From an uncultured Lachnospiraceae bacterium (GTDB lineage Bacteria; Bacillota; Clostridia; Lachnospirales; Lachnospiraceae), in the NCBI GenBank assembly GCA_905236275.1, contig CAJOPI010000127.1:1-5605 (forward strand): a stretch of DNA of 5,605 bases, in the 5' to 3' direction. Below the pieces are notes generated by a model, which saw only the letters and a program-made list of their open reading frames with translations, did no database searches and was not told where the DNA came from. Shown in pieces: positions 1 through 5,486 of the stretch. Position 1 is the first letter of the stretch, and each line of letters opens with the position of its first letter. Both the position numbers and the translations under genes were made by a program.

Positions 1-426
1 AAATCCCGTAGTCTCTGAGACATTCCGTTCAAGTTCTTCCAGTAAATCTTTTTCAAATGGGATAATTTTTCCGCAATTCAGGCAGATTAAATGGTGGTGC
101 CTGTGATGCTTTCCCTCGTGTGCGTCCGCATCACTGATTTCATATCTCGCACTGCCATCGTCAAGATTTATACGGTCTACAAGTCCGAGCTGTGTCAAAA
201 GCTGTATTGATCTATAAACAGTGGCCAATCCGATTCCCGGATGAAGCTCACATGTCTTCGCATATATTTCCTCTGCTGTAAGATGTTCTCCTTCATTTTC
301 CGTAAGAACACGCAAAACTAAGAGCCTCTGTGTCGTTATCTTGAGACCCTTAGCTTTAAGTCTGCTTTTAAGTTGTTCTGATTTAAGTTCTTTCAACTCT
401 TTATCATTATCACTCAAATTCAACAT
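1..426 (-). CDS. Fur-family metal/peroxide-responsive transcriptional regulator (C-terminus beyond window)
   Basis: A cytoplasmic DNA-binding repressor of the Fur/PerR/Zur superfamily. The 142 residues visible cover the winged-helix domain and the start of the dimerisation/metal domain. Seen: the recognition-helix stretch GIGLATVYRSIQLL (residues 64-77), the wing around LVDRINLDDGSARYEI (82-97), a histidine-rich run HHRHHH (107-112), and CLNCGK with Cys115 and Cys118, the first half of the usual structural zinc site. The second Cys pair and the remaining sensor ligands lie off the window, so Fur, PerR and Zur cannot be told apart. The ATG at 426 is the first possible one because an in-frame TAG lies two codons upstream. 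However, AGAGG directly abuts it, and the TTG at 417-415 has better spacing (9 nt); using it would remove only three residues. The gene overlaps the DUF1292 gene by 17 bp (or 8 bp) and is the last visible member of the ireB operon, so translational coupling is likely. Family assignment is firm; metal specificity is unknown. Confidence 0.93.
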   Translation of the reverse strand, partial: MLNLSDNDKELKELKSEQLKSRLKAKGLKITTQRLLVLRVLTENEGEHLTAEEIYAKTCELHPGIGLATVYRSIQLLTQLGLVDRINLDDGSARYEISDADAHEGKHHRHHHLICLNCGKIIPFEKDLLEELERNVSETTGF

Positions 427-667
427 CCTCTAAGAACTTGCTGAACGCGTCCATAGCGACAGAAAGCTCTTCTTCATCACTTACTGCCTCGAAAACGGAT
501 TCCTCAGGATTTTCCTCGTTTGCAAGTCCTTTAAGTATGAGGGCATCGCTGTCGCCCTCCTCTTCTTCCGTTACAAGAAGATACTGTATCCCTTTAACAG
601 TTGTCTCGGCAAGCACAAAATATTCTATTGCTTCTCCGTCATCTGAAGTAAATGTTAATTTTTCCAT
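410..667 (-). CDS. DUF1292 (YrzB/UPF0473-type) small acidic protein
   Basis: An 85-residue, strongly acidic protein, presumably cytosolic, of the DUF1292 family; no biochemical function is established that I can name. Seen: the family-like core EYFVLAETTVKGIQYLLVTEE (about residues 14-34, quoted in part), then an acidic loop, DALILKG (about 40-46), and the C-terminal VSDEEELSVAMDAFSKFL (about 61-78). The reading frame can be extended upstream to 724, but that would lie inside yqgF and add 19 residues unlike the family. The ATG at 667 starts one base after the yqgF stop (671-669), which is the expected operon spacing. Its ribosome binding site is weak (AGAG within the last yqgF codons), so expression probably depends on coupling to yqgF. 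Downstream it overlaps the Fur-family gene. The acidic composition suggests a binding or regulatory role rather than an enzyme, but that is only inference. Confidence 0.9.
   Translation of the reverse strand: MEKLTFTSDDGEAIEYFVLAETTVKGIQYLLVTEEEEGDSDALILKGLANEENPEESVFEAVSDEEELSVAMDAFSKFLEDVEFE
427..431 (-). promoter_or_regulatory. Start-deciding ribosome binding site of the Fur-family gene
   Basis: AGAGG sits immediately before the ATG at 426 with no spacer, inside the 3' end of the DUF1292 gene. The spacing is too short for that ATG but normal (9 nt) for the in-frame TTG at 417. Initiation may therefore use TTG, or be re-initiation by ribosomes finishing DUF1292 at its TGA (412-410). Confidence 0.5.
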
Positions 668-668
668 A

Positions 669-1091
669 CTATTCTCTGTTATCCAAATAATCCTGCAATA
701 TGACCGCAGCGGCAATCGCATCAACCCTTTTCTTTCGCTCCTTACGGTCCTGTACGCCGCTCTCGTCCATTATCTCATCAGCTTCGACCGTTGTGAGTCT
801 TTCGTCCACCAAATGAACCGGAAGTCCTGTCCTTCTCGCAAGCATTTCCGAAAACTCACGCGCCCTTTCAGAACGTTCACCCTCGCTTCCATCCATGTTC
901 AGCGGAAGTCCCAGCACGATTTCGCTGACTTTTTCTTCTGTAATTATTTCTTCAATTCTCGCAAGTGTTTTCCGGAGACGTTTTTCCTTATCACGTCTGA
1001 TTATCTCCGCTCCTCTTGCTATTGTGCCCGTCTCGTCAGTCAGGGCAACACCGACTGTTTTGGAACCATAGTCAAGACCTATATATTTCAT
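669..1091 (-). CDS. yqgF: YqgF/RuvX-type RNase H-fold nuclease (putative pre-16S rRNA nuclease)
   Basis: A 140-residue single-domain protein of normal length for the YqgF family. Members were named Holliday-junction resolvase-like from their RNase H fold, and in E. coli are implicated in maturation of the 16S rRNA 5' end. Seen: the N-terminal strand-loop [15 protein letters not shown] (residues 5-19) with catalytic Asp7; [14 protein letters not shown] (58-71); DERLTT (96-101) with acidic Asp96/Glu97; and [14 protein letters not shown] (123-136) with Asp124. All acidic positions expected for metal-dependent catalysis are present, so it should be active. The start at 1091 overlaps the ireB stop as ATGA, and the gene ends one base before the DUF1292 start. 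A GGGA four bases upstream may help, but a better AAGGAG lies about 15 nt away, which fits coupled translation. It acts in the cytosol. Function is inferred from the family; identity is very secure. Confidence 0.96.
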   Translation of the reverse strand: MKYIGLDYGSKTVGVALTDETGTIARGAEIIRRDKEKRLRKTLARIEEIITEEKVSEIVLGLPLNMDGSEGERSERAREFSEMLARRTGLPVHLVDERLTTVEADEIMDESGVQDRKERKKRVDAIAAAVILQDYLDNRE

Positions 1092-1366
1092 TTATCCCAG
1101 CTATTGCTCCTTATATACTGCTTCAGAAGCTCCTCTACAAGCTCGTCCCTCTCGACCTTCATTATAAGGGAACGTGCATTGTTATGGCTTGTAATATAGG
1201 TCGGATCTCCCGACATTATATAGCCCACTATCTGACTGATCGGATTGTATCCTTTTTCCGTCAGTGCCTCATAAACTGTGGAAAGCACCACCTTTACACC
1301 GGTTTCCGGCTCGGTTTCCACCCTGAACATCTGGGTGCTTCCTAAATCCTTATTTTTTAAGTTCAT
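1088..1366 (-). CDS. ireB: IreB family regulatory phosphoprotein (DUF965/YrzL)
   Basis: A 92-residue cytosolic protein of the IreB (DUF965, YrzL) family. In Enterococcus faecalis IreB is a substrate of the PASTA Ser/Thr kinase IreK and phosphatase IreP and negatively controls enterococcal cephalosporin resistance; the clostridial role is inferred. Seen: the signature block [19 protein letters not shown] (residues 31-49), [15 protein letters not shown] (52-66) and the basic/acidic helix [11 protein letters not shown] (71-81). Length is typical. The N-terminal tail contains Ser10 and Thr11 (GSTQMF), the only Ser/Thr before Thr18 and so the obvious candidate phospho-sites. The start at 1366 is supported by GGAG at 1373-1376 with a 6-nt spacer. 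It is the first gene of the operon, behind its own promoter, and its stop overlaps the yqgF start as ATGA. In many clostridia alaS lies directly upstream; here a different unit does. Confidence 0.96.
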   Translation of the reverse strand: MNLKNKDLGSTQMFRVETEPETGVKVVLSTVYEALTEKGYNPISQIVGYIMSGDPTYITSHNNARSLIMKVERDELVEELLKQYIRSNSWDK

Positions 1367-1407
1367 CCTAATCTCCGTTCACGCACGAAATCCTATAGTT
1401 AATAGCT

Positions 1408-1436
1408 ATTTTATCTTATGTGACTTTATAATGCAA
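1408..1436 (-). promoter_or_regulatory. Sigma-A-type promoter of the ireB-yqgF-DUF1292-fur operon
   Basis: Reading the minus strand, TTGCAT (1436-1431), a 17-nt spacer and TAAAAT (1413-1408; 5 of 6 consensus bases) form a plausible vegetative promoter. Transcription would begin near 1401, giving a leader of about 35 nt that ends in the good ireB ribosome binding site. The -35 box is only a 3-of-6 match. The placement just upstream of the first operon gene is the strongest support. Confidence 0.6.
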
Positions 1437-1476
1437 GTATTGATATCTTTAGGTTTACATAACATCAATATAAATC

Positions 1477-1535
1477 ACCCCCAGCCGGAGCCCCGAAAAT
1501 ATCTTTCGGGATTCTGTCTGAGGGTTTTTGCTTTT
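1477..1535. terminator. Two-tier inverted repeat, candidate (bidirectional) terminator between operons
   Basis: An inner perfect 7-bp repeat, CCCGAAA (1492-1498) and TTTCGGG (1504-1510), with a 5-nt loop is nested inside an outer pair (1477-1484 with 1518-1525). As minus-strand RNA the outer pair is ACCCUCAG with CUGGGGGU, 8 bp with one U-G wobble. As plus-strand RNA one position becomes a C-A mismatch. The U-rich run, however, follows in the plus orientation (TTTTTGCTTTT, 1525-1535); the minus orientation is followed only by a weak U-rich stretch. It lies right after the DUF4956 stop and before the ireB promoter, where a terminator for the VTC-DUF4956 unit is expected. Confidence 0.5.
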
Positions 1536-1564
1536 ACTGTATATATTTCTTTTAGAAAGCGTTA

Positions 1565-2248
1565 TCAGCCATGATATTCGCCGTCGTAAGCGATGAGTGT
1601 GAGGTCTTCCACACCGGCGATTTTCTTGATCTTATCTGCGAAGTCAAGGTGCTTCTCATCTGCGTCAACCTGTACCGTAAGCTCCGTAGAACCGTTTCTT
1701 ACCGTCTTTGACTTTACCTTGTGCTCGAAGCTCTTGAGCTCGTCAAGTGCCTTTGTTTCTGCATCCGCATCCGAAAGGTGCATAACCACGATATAAGCCT
1801 TTGCTGCTGCCTGTCTCTTATTCATTGTCATTACAAGTATAAGCATGAAGAGAAGTCCTATTGCCGCAAGGAGATACATACTTGCACCGATCGTTATTCC
1901 CGTCGTTATCGCCCAGAAGATATAGAGTATGTCAAGAGGCTCTTTTATCGCCGTTCTGTACCTGACAATCGAGAGAGCACCGACCATACCTAATGATATG
2001 ACGATATTTGTGCTGATCGCAAGTGTTACCATACAGGTAAGTACTGTCATTCCCACAAGTGTAAGTGCAAAGGATCTGCTGTAGATTACGCCTGTGTAGT
2101 ATTTCTTATAGACCTGATAGATCAGAAGTCCGACTATCAGTGCCAGTGCCATATCCACGATTATCGTGATAAGGGTACTGAGTGATATTGACTGGGTATA
2201 CATTGCCGACTCGAGTATCGATTTTTTTATCATTGATTTTACGCTCAT
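1565..2248 (-). CDS. DUF4956 multi-pass membrane protein
   Basis: A 227-residue integral membrane protein of the DUF4956 family, of unknown biochemical function. Seen: hydrophobic segments at roughly residues 23-45, 59-78, 80-95, 105-121 and 122-141. The conserved family block is SLGMVGALSIVRYRTAIKEP (85-104) followed by LDILYIFWAITTGITIGA. A soluble C-terminal part (about 148-227) shows a beta-alpha-beta pattern (AYIVVMHL, a helical stretch, ELTVQVDA, LTLIAYDG) resembling a small ferredoxin-like domain. The start at 2248 is backed by AAAGGAG (2256-2262) with a 7-nt spacer. The VTC-domain gene ends only 22 bp upstream, so the two are almost certainly co-transcribed. DUF4956 and VTC-type polymerase genes are recurrent neighbours in Firmicutes, from memory. 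A reasonable inference is that it is the membrane partner of the VTC protein, possibly a channel or anchor for the polymer. Family is secure, function is not. Confidence 0.92.
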   Translation of the reverse strand: MSVKSMIKKSILESAMYTQSISLSTLITIIVDMALALIVGLLIYQVYKKYYTGVIYSRSFALTLVGMTVLTCMVTLAISTNIVISLGMVGALSIVRYRTAIKEPLDILYIFWAITTGITIGASMYLLAAIGLLFMLILVMTMNKRQAAAKAYIVVMHLSDADAETKALDELKSFEHKVKSKTVRNGSTELTVQVDADEKHLDFADKIKKIAGVEDLTLIAYDGEYHG

Positions 2249-2270
2249 TGTTTTTCTCCTTTGATTTTAT

Positions 2271-2990
2271 TTATGAACTTACGCCTAATGCATATTTTTC
2301 TCTTTTTATATCATCGCAAAGTGTGAATTTCGACGCTGCGGTATATATCAGGCTGTCCGGCGATATTATGCTCCGGAAGATATCAGGAAGGTATTCCGTA
2401 TATTTTACCTCCATTATAAGCTTCGTTCCGTCCATAACCTCATAGGAGGGTATGCTTCCATCGAAAACGTCGAAGCCTTCGAAGGCTGACCTGACATGCA
2501 TATCGAAGGTTATTCTGACCGTTCCCCCGTCGTATATATAGGGTATCCTGTCATAATCGACTATGACCTCCGGGCGAAGCACGTTTGTCACGCTCTGCAC
2601 ATAGAATTCATGCAGGAGTTCTTCGGGTCTTTGCAACAGGAATCCGAAATCACAGGCAAGTATTTTTTCGAATTCTTTTCTTGTAAGTCTTGCCGAGGTC
2701 TTGTATATATAGTTCCCGCTTTTTTTCTTGCATTCGAGGCTTATGACATCATCGCTCAGGTTGTATATCCTTATGCGGTATTTTTTTCTTTCTGATGTCC
2801 CCGCCATTTTTTCTTCGTAGGCACTATGCCCGATATCGTCAAAGTAGAGGCTTCTTATGAAGTACTGACCGTTTATCGCGTGTTTATCAATTTTTGCGAA
2901 GTTTTTCAGTTTTTCTGCTATTATGTCTTTTTCTCTATAGGATATCAGGTATTTTAATTCGTGCCTGTAGGTTTTCTTTTTTTCTGCCAT
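2271..2990 (-). CDS. VTC domain-containing polyphosphate polymerase-type protein
   Basis: A 239-residue protein that is essentially one VTC domain, the tunnel-shaped triphosphate-tunnel-metalloenzyme-like fold that in yeast Vtc4 makes polyphosphate from ATP. Seen: RHELKYLI (residues 9-16), RSLYFDD (46-52), EEKMAG (59-64), the basic strand KYRIRIY (70-76), LECKKK (85-90), Lys97, VDYDR (144-148), VRITFD (158-163), MEVKY (193-197) and ASKF (219-222). Basic residues Arg72, Arg74, Lys88, Lys97, Arg148, Arg159 and Lys221 and acidic Glu194 sit where the Vtc4 active site has its conserved phosphate and metal ligands, so catalysis is plausible. There is no SPX sensor domain, signal peptide or membrane segment, so it should be cytosolic and need a partner for membrane attachment. 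The start at 2990 has GAGG (2999-3002) with an 8-nt spacer. It has its own strong promoter and is followed after 22 bp by DUF4956. The product could be polyphosphate or another phosphate transfer product. Confidence 0.93.
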   Translation of the reverse strand: MAEKKKTYRHELKYLISYREKDIIAEKLKNFAKIDKHAINGQYFIRSLYFDDIGHSAYEEKMAGTSERKKYRIRIYNLSDDVISLECKKKSGNYIYKTSARLTRKEFEKILACDFGFLLQRPEELLHEFYVQSVTNVLRPEVIVDYDRIPYIYDGGTVRITFDMHVRSAFEGFDVFDGSIPSYEVMDGTKLIMEVKYTEYLPDIFRSIISPDSLIYTAASKFTLCDDIKREKYALGVSS

Positions 2991-3008
2991 TCGTTCTTCC
3001 TCTACGGT

Positions 3009-3023
3009 TTACACAAACTGTAA
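3009..3023. repeat. Short inverted repeat at the predicted VTC transcription start
   Basis: TTACA (3009-3013) and TGTAA (3019-3023) are perfect inverted arms around a 5-nt spacer, covering the predicted start point of the VTC promoter. The position would suit a repressor operator, but 5-bp arms can arise by chance in AT-rich DNA. Confidence 0.3.
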
Positions 3024-3026
3024 GAA

Positions 3027-3055
3027 ATTATATACGATATTTTGATAACTTTCAA
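3027..3055 (-). promoter_or_regulatory. Near-consensus sigma-A promoter driving the VTC-DUF4956 pair
   Basis: On the minus strand, TTGAAA (3055-3050) is followed by exactly 17 nt and then TATAAT (3032-3027), a perfect -10 box. Transcription should start near 3020, leaving a leader of about 30 nt before the VTC start with its GAGG site. This is the best promoter in the window. It separates control of the VTC-DUF4956 pair from the upstream CotH-type gene, although no terminator is visible between them and read-through is possible. Confidence 0.8.
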
Positions 3056-3089
3056 TGCTGTTTATTGTTATTCGAGTGACGTTATTGCA

Positions 3090-5189
3090 TTAAGAAGTCT
3101 CTTCTACGTCAGCTATTATATAACTATAGCGTTTACTATAAAATTCTTTCAGTTCATTTACTTCCTTGTCGAAATCGGATATATCCAGTATTCCCGAATA
3201 GTAGCGTTCGTAGGTCAGTTCTATCTGAGAGCGGAGTTCATCGGAAAGGGCATCTATTTCTTTTTCGACTTTTTCACTCTCGAAGACCTCATCTGAAATT
3301 TCTTCAAAGCGTTCCTTAAAGTGCTCCCTAAAGCCTTCATTCTGCATAAGGGCTCGCAGGAGATAGTTTTTCTCTGAAGCATAGCTCAGGCTGTCGCTTT
3401 CGACATTTCCTATATCCATTGAGCTCGAGTTCACGTCGAAGATGCAGAAGCGCCATTTCCCGTCCTCGTATTCACCGTCTCCGGTTTCTCTTACCCGCCA
3501 GAGACCTACGTTTGAGCCCGGCCAGTCATCGGTATGGGCTATATAAATCTGTGCTGCATAGTAGTCTAAAACACTGTCCATATCGAGATATTCCGCAAAT
3601 TTATCATAAGTCTCATCATCCGAGAGGTCGTTATGAAAGGTAAAGGAATTCATTTCGTCATAAAATTTCTTATCTTCCTCGTTTCCTATCGTGACCTCAT
3701 CATTTTTTATCATTATGACGTTATCAGGGTCAACTCCGAATTTCTCTGCAAAATATTCAGGATTGAAGCGTTCATATATCCAATAGGCTCCCCAGTATTC
3801 ACCATTCAGAAAAAGTGCGGACAGCTTTCCGTCAAGGACGCTCACATTTTTTTCCTTCATCAGCCGGGCGATAAGGATATCCTTTATCTTTGCCTTGTTA
3901 TCGTCGCCGCCTGTGAAGAGTGAGACCGAGCTTTCCTTCTTGTAGCCCTCGAAAAGAGCCTGTGAAAGATAACTGTTTCCATATATTTTTCTGGGGAAAA
4001 GATTAAATCCCTTTTGGGCAAAGCCCCTGCTGCCACCTCCCTTTATGCGAAGCCCGAGAGCCTCGGTAAACAGAAGTTTATGATCATCTCCGAAGAACGA
4101 GACCGAGCCTTCTCTCTCCGCCTCGTGCCCCCTGAAATGGTAATTTCCGGGAGTCCACCACCAGATGCCTGATTTCTCGTATTCGTCCTTCGTTTCAGAA
4201 ATTATATAGTCATTGTATGTCTTTCCTGTGACGTAAATTCCACTATTGTATGAAAAGAGGTTTTCAGGATCGGTCACAACCGATACCGCCGCTAAATTTT
4301 CATAAGCCTTCTTTTCCGCGAAGCCTACAAAGTAGGTCTTTGTTACGGACTCGCTCTTTGAACCGTCCGCTGCAAAAGCCGCTGCCCTTACCACCACCGC
4401 CTTGTCCACATTTTTTTGCGGAATCGAGTAATGCTTTTCAAAAAAGGGAGCTATATCGGTTCGCGCCGAATAGACGTTAGGATTTCCACTGGCATCGCTT
4501 ATTTTTATGGGAGAACTGTATTTTTCCGAATCTTTATCGGGCTCGCTTCCGTCAAGGGTATAGTATATCTCGCCGCCCCCGTCAGAACTTATTTCAAGCT
4601 CGAATCCTTCATCATAAAATCCACTCTCCCTTGAAAATTCAATTCTTTCATCATTTATCAGCGGCAAAAGCTCAGCCTTATCATTTGTCGCGTCCGGGCT
4701 CGCCGTCATGCAGGACCATTCGTTTCCGCCATCCTCTGTCCTGCCCCAGCTCGTGTCATATTTAAGCTTCGGAACCTCTGCCTCGTCTATTACCGCACCG
4801 CCCGCAGACGCAAGGAAAAGATGCTCCCCCGAAGCCGACAGTCTGAAATCCGCCGTCGCAGGGTCTTCCTTATTTCCATCAGCAAATATCAAAAGGTATT
4901 CATGGGATTTGAGCTCTCTTTCCGGCAAAAGCCAGCCCGCGCTCAGGTCTGCCCCCTTTGAAAGCCTGTAGCCCGTAAGGTCGATGTCCTTATCCGAAGC
5001 ATTATAAAGCTCCAGCCAATCAGGGTAGTTTCCCTGATTGTCCGATACGCACGAGAAATTCGAACTGCATACCTCGTTTATTATAATTGTTTTATCTTCC
5101 TTTAAGGCATCTGCGAGATAGAGGATTATAACGACAATAAAAAAAGCCGCAAAGCCATACTGCCAATGCCTTATTATCTTTCTTCTCAT
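3090..5189 (-). CDS. Membrane-anchored CotH-type kinase with lamin-tail and chitobiase-like domains
   Basis: A 699-residue protein. A basic start (MRRKIIRHWQ) precedes one hydrophobic segment (about 11-28), an uncleaved signal anchor that places the rest outside the membrane. Next come a lamin-tail-like domain (about 34-170; INEVCSSN, DWLELYNASDKDIDLTGY), a chitobiase/beta-hexosaminidase C-terminal-like sandwich (about 185-288; IYYTLDGSEPD) and a CotH kinase domain (about 295-690). CotH landmarks: LGLRIKGGGSRGFAQKGFNL (378-397), LFLNGEYWGAYWIYERFN (459-476), HTDDWPGSN (552-560) and KWRFCIFDVN (578-587). Asp555 and Asp585 correspond by motif to the nucleotide/metal-binding aspartates of Bacillus CotH, which phosphorylates spore-coat proteins. 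Both are kept, though the usual DxD after WR...F reads FDVN. It is far larger than Bacillus CotH and not an obvious spore-coat orthologue, so no symbol is given. The start at 5189 has only a weak GAAAG upstream; no other initiation codon near the anchor fits better. It lies 99 bp upstream of the VTC gene. Confidence 0.92.
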   Translation of the reverse strand: MRRKIIRHWQYGFAAFFIVVIILYLADALKEDKTIIINEVCSSNFSCVSDNQGNYPDWLELYNASDKDIDLTGYRLSKGADLSAGWLLPERELKSHEYLLIFADGNKEDPATADFRLSASGEHLFLASAGGAVIDEAEVPKLKYDTSWGRTEDGGNEWSCMTASPDATNDKAELLPLINDERIEFSRESGFYDEGFELEISSDGGGEIYYTLDGSEPDKDSEKYSSPIKISDASGNPNVYSARTDIAPFFEKHYSIPQKNVDKAVVVRAAAFAADGSKSESVTKTYFVGFAEKKAYENLAAVSVVTDPENLFSYNSGIYVTGKTYNDYIISETKDEYEKSGIWWWTPGNYHFRGHEAEREGSVSFFGDDHKLLFTEALGLRIKGGGSRGFAQKGFNLFPRKIYGNSYLSQALFEGYKKESSVSLFTGGDDNKAKIKDILIARLMKEKNVSVLDGKLSALFLNGEYWGAYWIYERFNPEYFAEKFGVDPDNVIMIKNDEVTIGNEEDKKFYDEMNSFTFHNDLSDDETYDKFAEYLDMDSVLDYYAAQIYIAHTDDWPGSNVGLWRVRETGDGEYEDGKWRFCIFDVNSSSMDIGNVESDSLSYASEKNYLLRALMQNEGFREHFKERFEEISDEVFESEKVEKEIDALSDELRSQIELTYERYYSGILDISDFDKEVNELKEFYSKRYSYIIADVEETS

Positions 5190-5211
5190 TCTTTCAAGTA
5201 TAACATAAGAA

Positions 5212-5250
5212 GCGGCAAAAATCTTTTCCTGCCGAAAAGTTTTTTACCGC
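5212..5250 (-). other. Long hairpin upstream of the CotH-type gene
   Basis: On the minus strand GCGGTAAAAA (5250-5241) pairs with TTTTTGCCGC (5221-5212) over 10 bp with one U-G wobble. After a single A-A mismatch the stem continues with CTTTTC/GAAAAG (6 bp) closed by a GGCAG loop. It occupies nearly all the space between the pseudogene and the CotH-type start, leaving 22 nt before the ATG. It may be a leader structure of that mRNA, a terminator of the decayed upstream gene (it lacks a U-run after the stem), or a regulator binding site. Confidence 0.6.
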
Positions 5251-5251
5251 A

Positions 5252-5281
5252 CTTATAATCTGATAGAAATTATTTAAGCAA
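5252..5281 (-). promoter_or_regulatory. Possible promoter of the CotH-type gene
   Basis: On the minus strand TTGCTT (5281-5276), an 18-nt spacer and TATAAG (5257-5252) make a modest sigma-A-like promoter. It overlaps the end of the pseudogene remnant. Start of transcription would fall near 5245, inside the left arm of the hairpin at 5212-5250, so the transcript would keep only the A/U-rich inner part of that stem. The match is moderate and no better candidate was found upstream of the CotH-type gene. Confidence 0.4.
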
Positions 5282-5486
5282 ATTTGTCTTGAAAAAGTCC
5301 TTCGGCTTCAGCATGACATCATATCTGCCGTATCCGCTCTCGCGGTTCGACTCAAGTATGAACCTTTCTACTGTTAATTTTTTTCATCGCATCTTTATAG
5401 CACGATGCCTTTACATCAGCAAATGAAATATACAGAACCGGCCAGCTTCCGCACTCTTTCATCAGCTCAAAATGCAGACTCTTTAA
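5270..5486 (-). pseudogene. Decayed AAA-ATPase / PD-(D/E)XK family gene: two out-of-frame internal fragments
   Basis: Two minus-strand pieces of the AAA-ATPase-like / PD-(D/E)XK (DUF1703-type) ATP-binding protein family lie in different frames. The first (5486-5352) reads FELMKECGSWPVLYISFADV and onward to DAMKKI, resembling part of the N-terminal AAA domain. The second (5383-5270) reads ERFILESNRESGYGRYDV then MLKPKDFF, the hallmark SNRESGYGRYD block that precedes the nuclease region in intact members. Between them in an intact protein there should be several hundred residues; here they overlap around 5352-5383, so a large internal deletion with frame change has occurred. No start codon, ribosome binding site or full domain remains. 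The second piece ends at TAA (5272-5270). Intact members are often several hundred residues long. Family recognition is by motif only; non-functionality is very likely. Confidence 0.75.

Noticed and set aside
668..724. An upstream extension of the DUF1292 gene to the ATG at 724
   Set aside because: The extra 19 residues lie within yqgF, do not resemble the family, and the ATG at 667 sits one base after the yqgF stop as expected in an operon.
438..1199. A 253-codon plus-strand open frame opposite DUF1292, yqgF and ireB
   Set aside because: It is serine/phenylalanine-rich low-complexity sequence typical of an antisense shadow, has no ribosome binding site, and lies opposite three clear conserved genes.
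1427..1432. Plus-strand TATAAT as a promoter for a small RNA ending at 1535
   Set aside because: The position 17 nt upstream reads AGCTAT, there is no extended -10, and the box overlaps the minus-strand -35; kept only as an option under findings.
3056..3089. Terminator after the CotH-type gene (AATGC/GCATT pairing)
   Set aside because: The arms are only 5 bp with a loop of more than 25 nt and no U-run, so no terminator is supported there.
5197..5202. TATACT as a -10 box right before the CotH-type start
   Set aside because: There is no -35 at suitable spacing and the start point would leave an almost leaderless message.
5186..5206. A six-codon leader frame (MLYLKE) whose TGA overlaps the CotH-type ATG
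   Set aside because: The ATGA overlap is tidy, but the frame has no ribosome binding site and is short enough to be chance.
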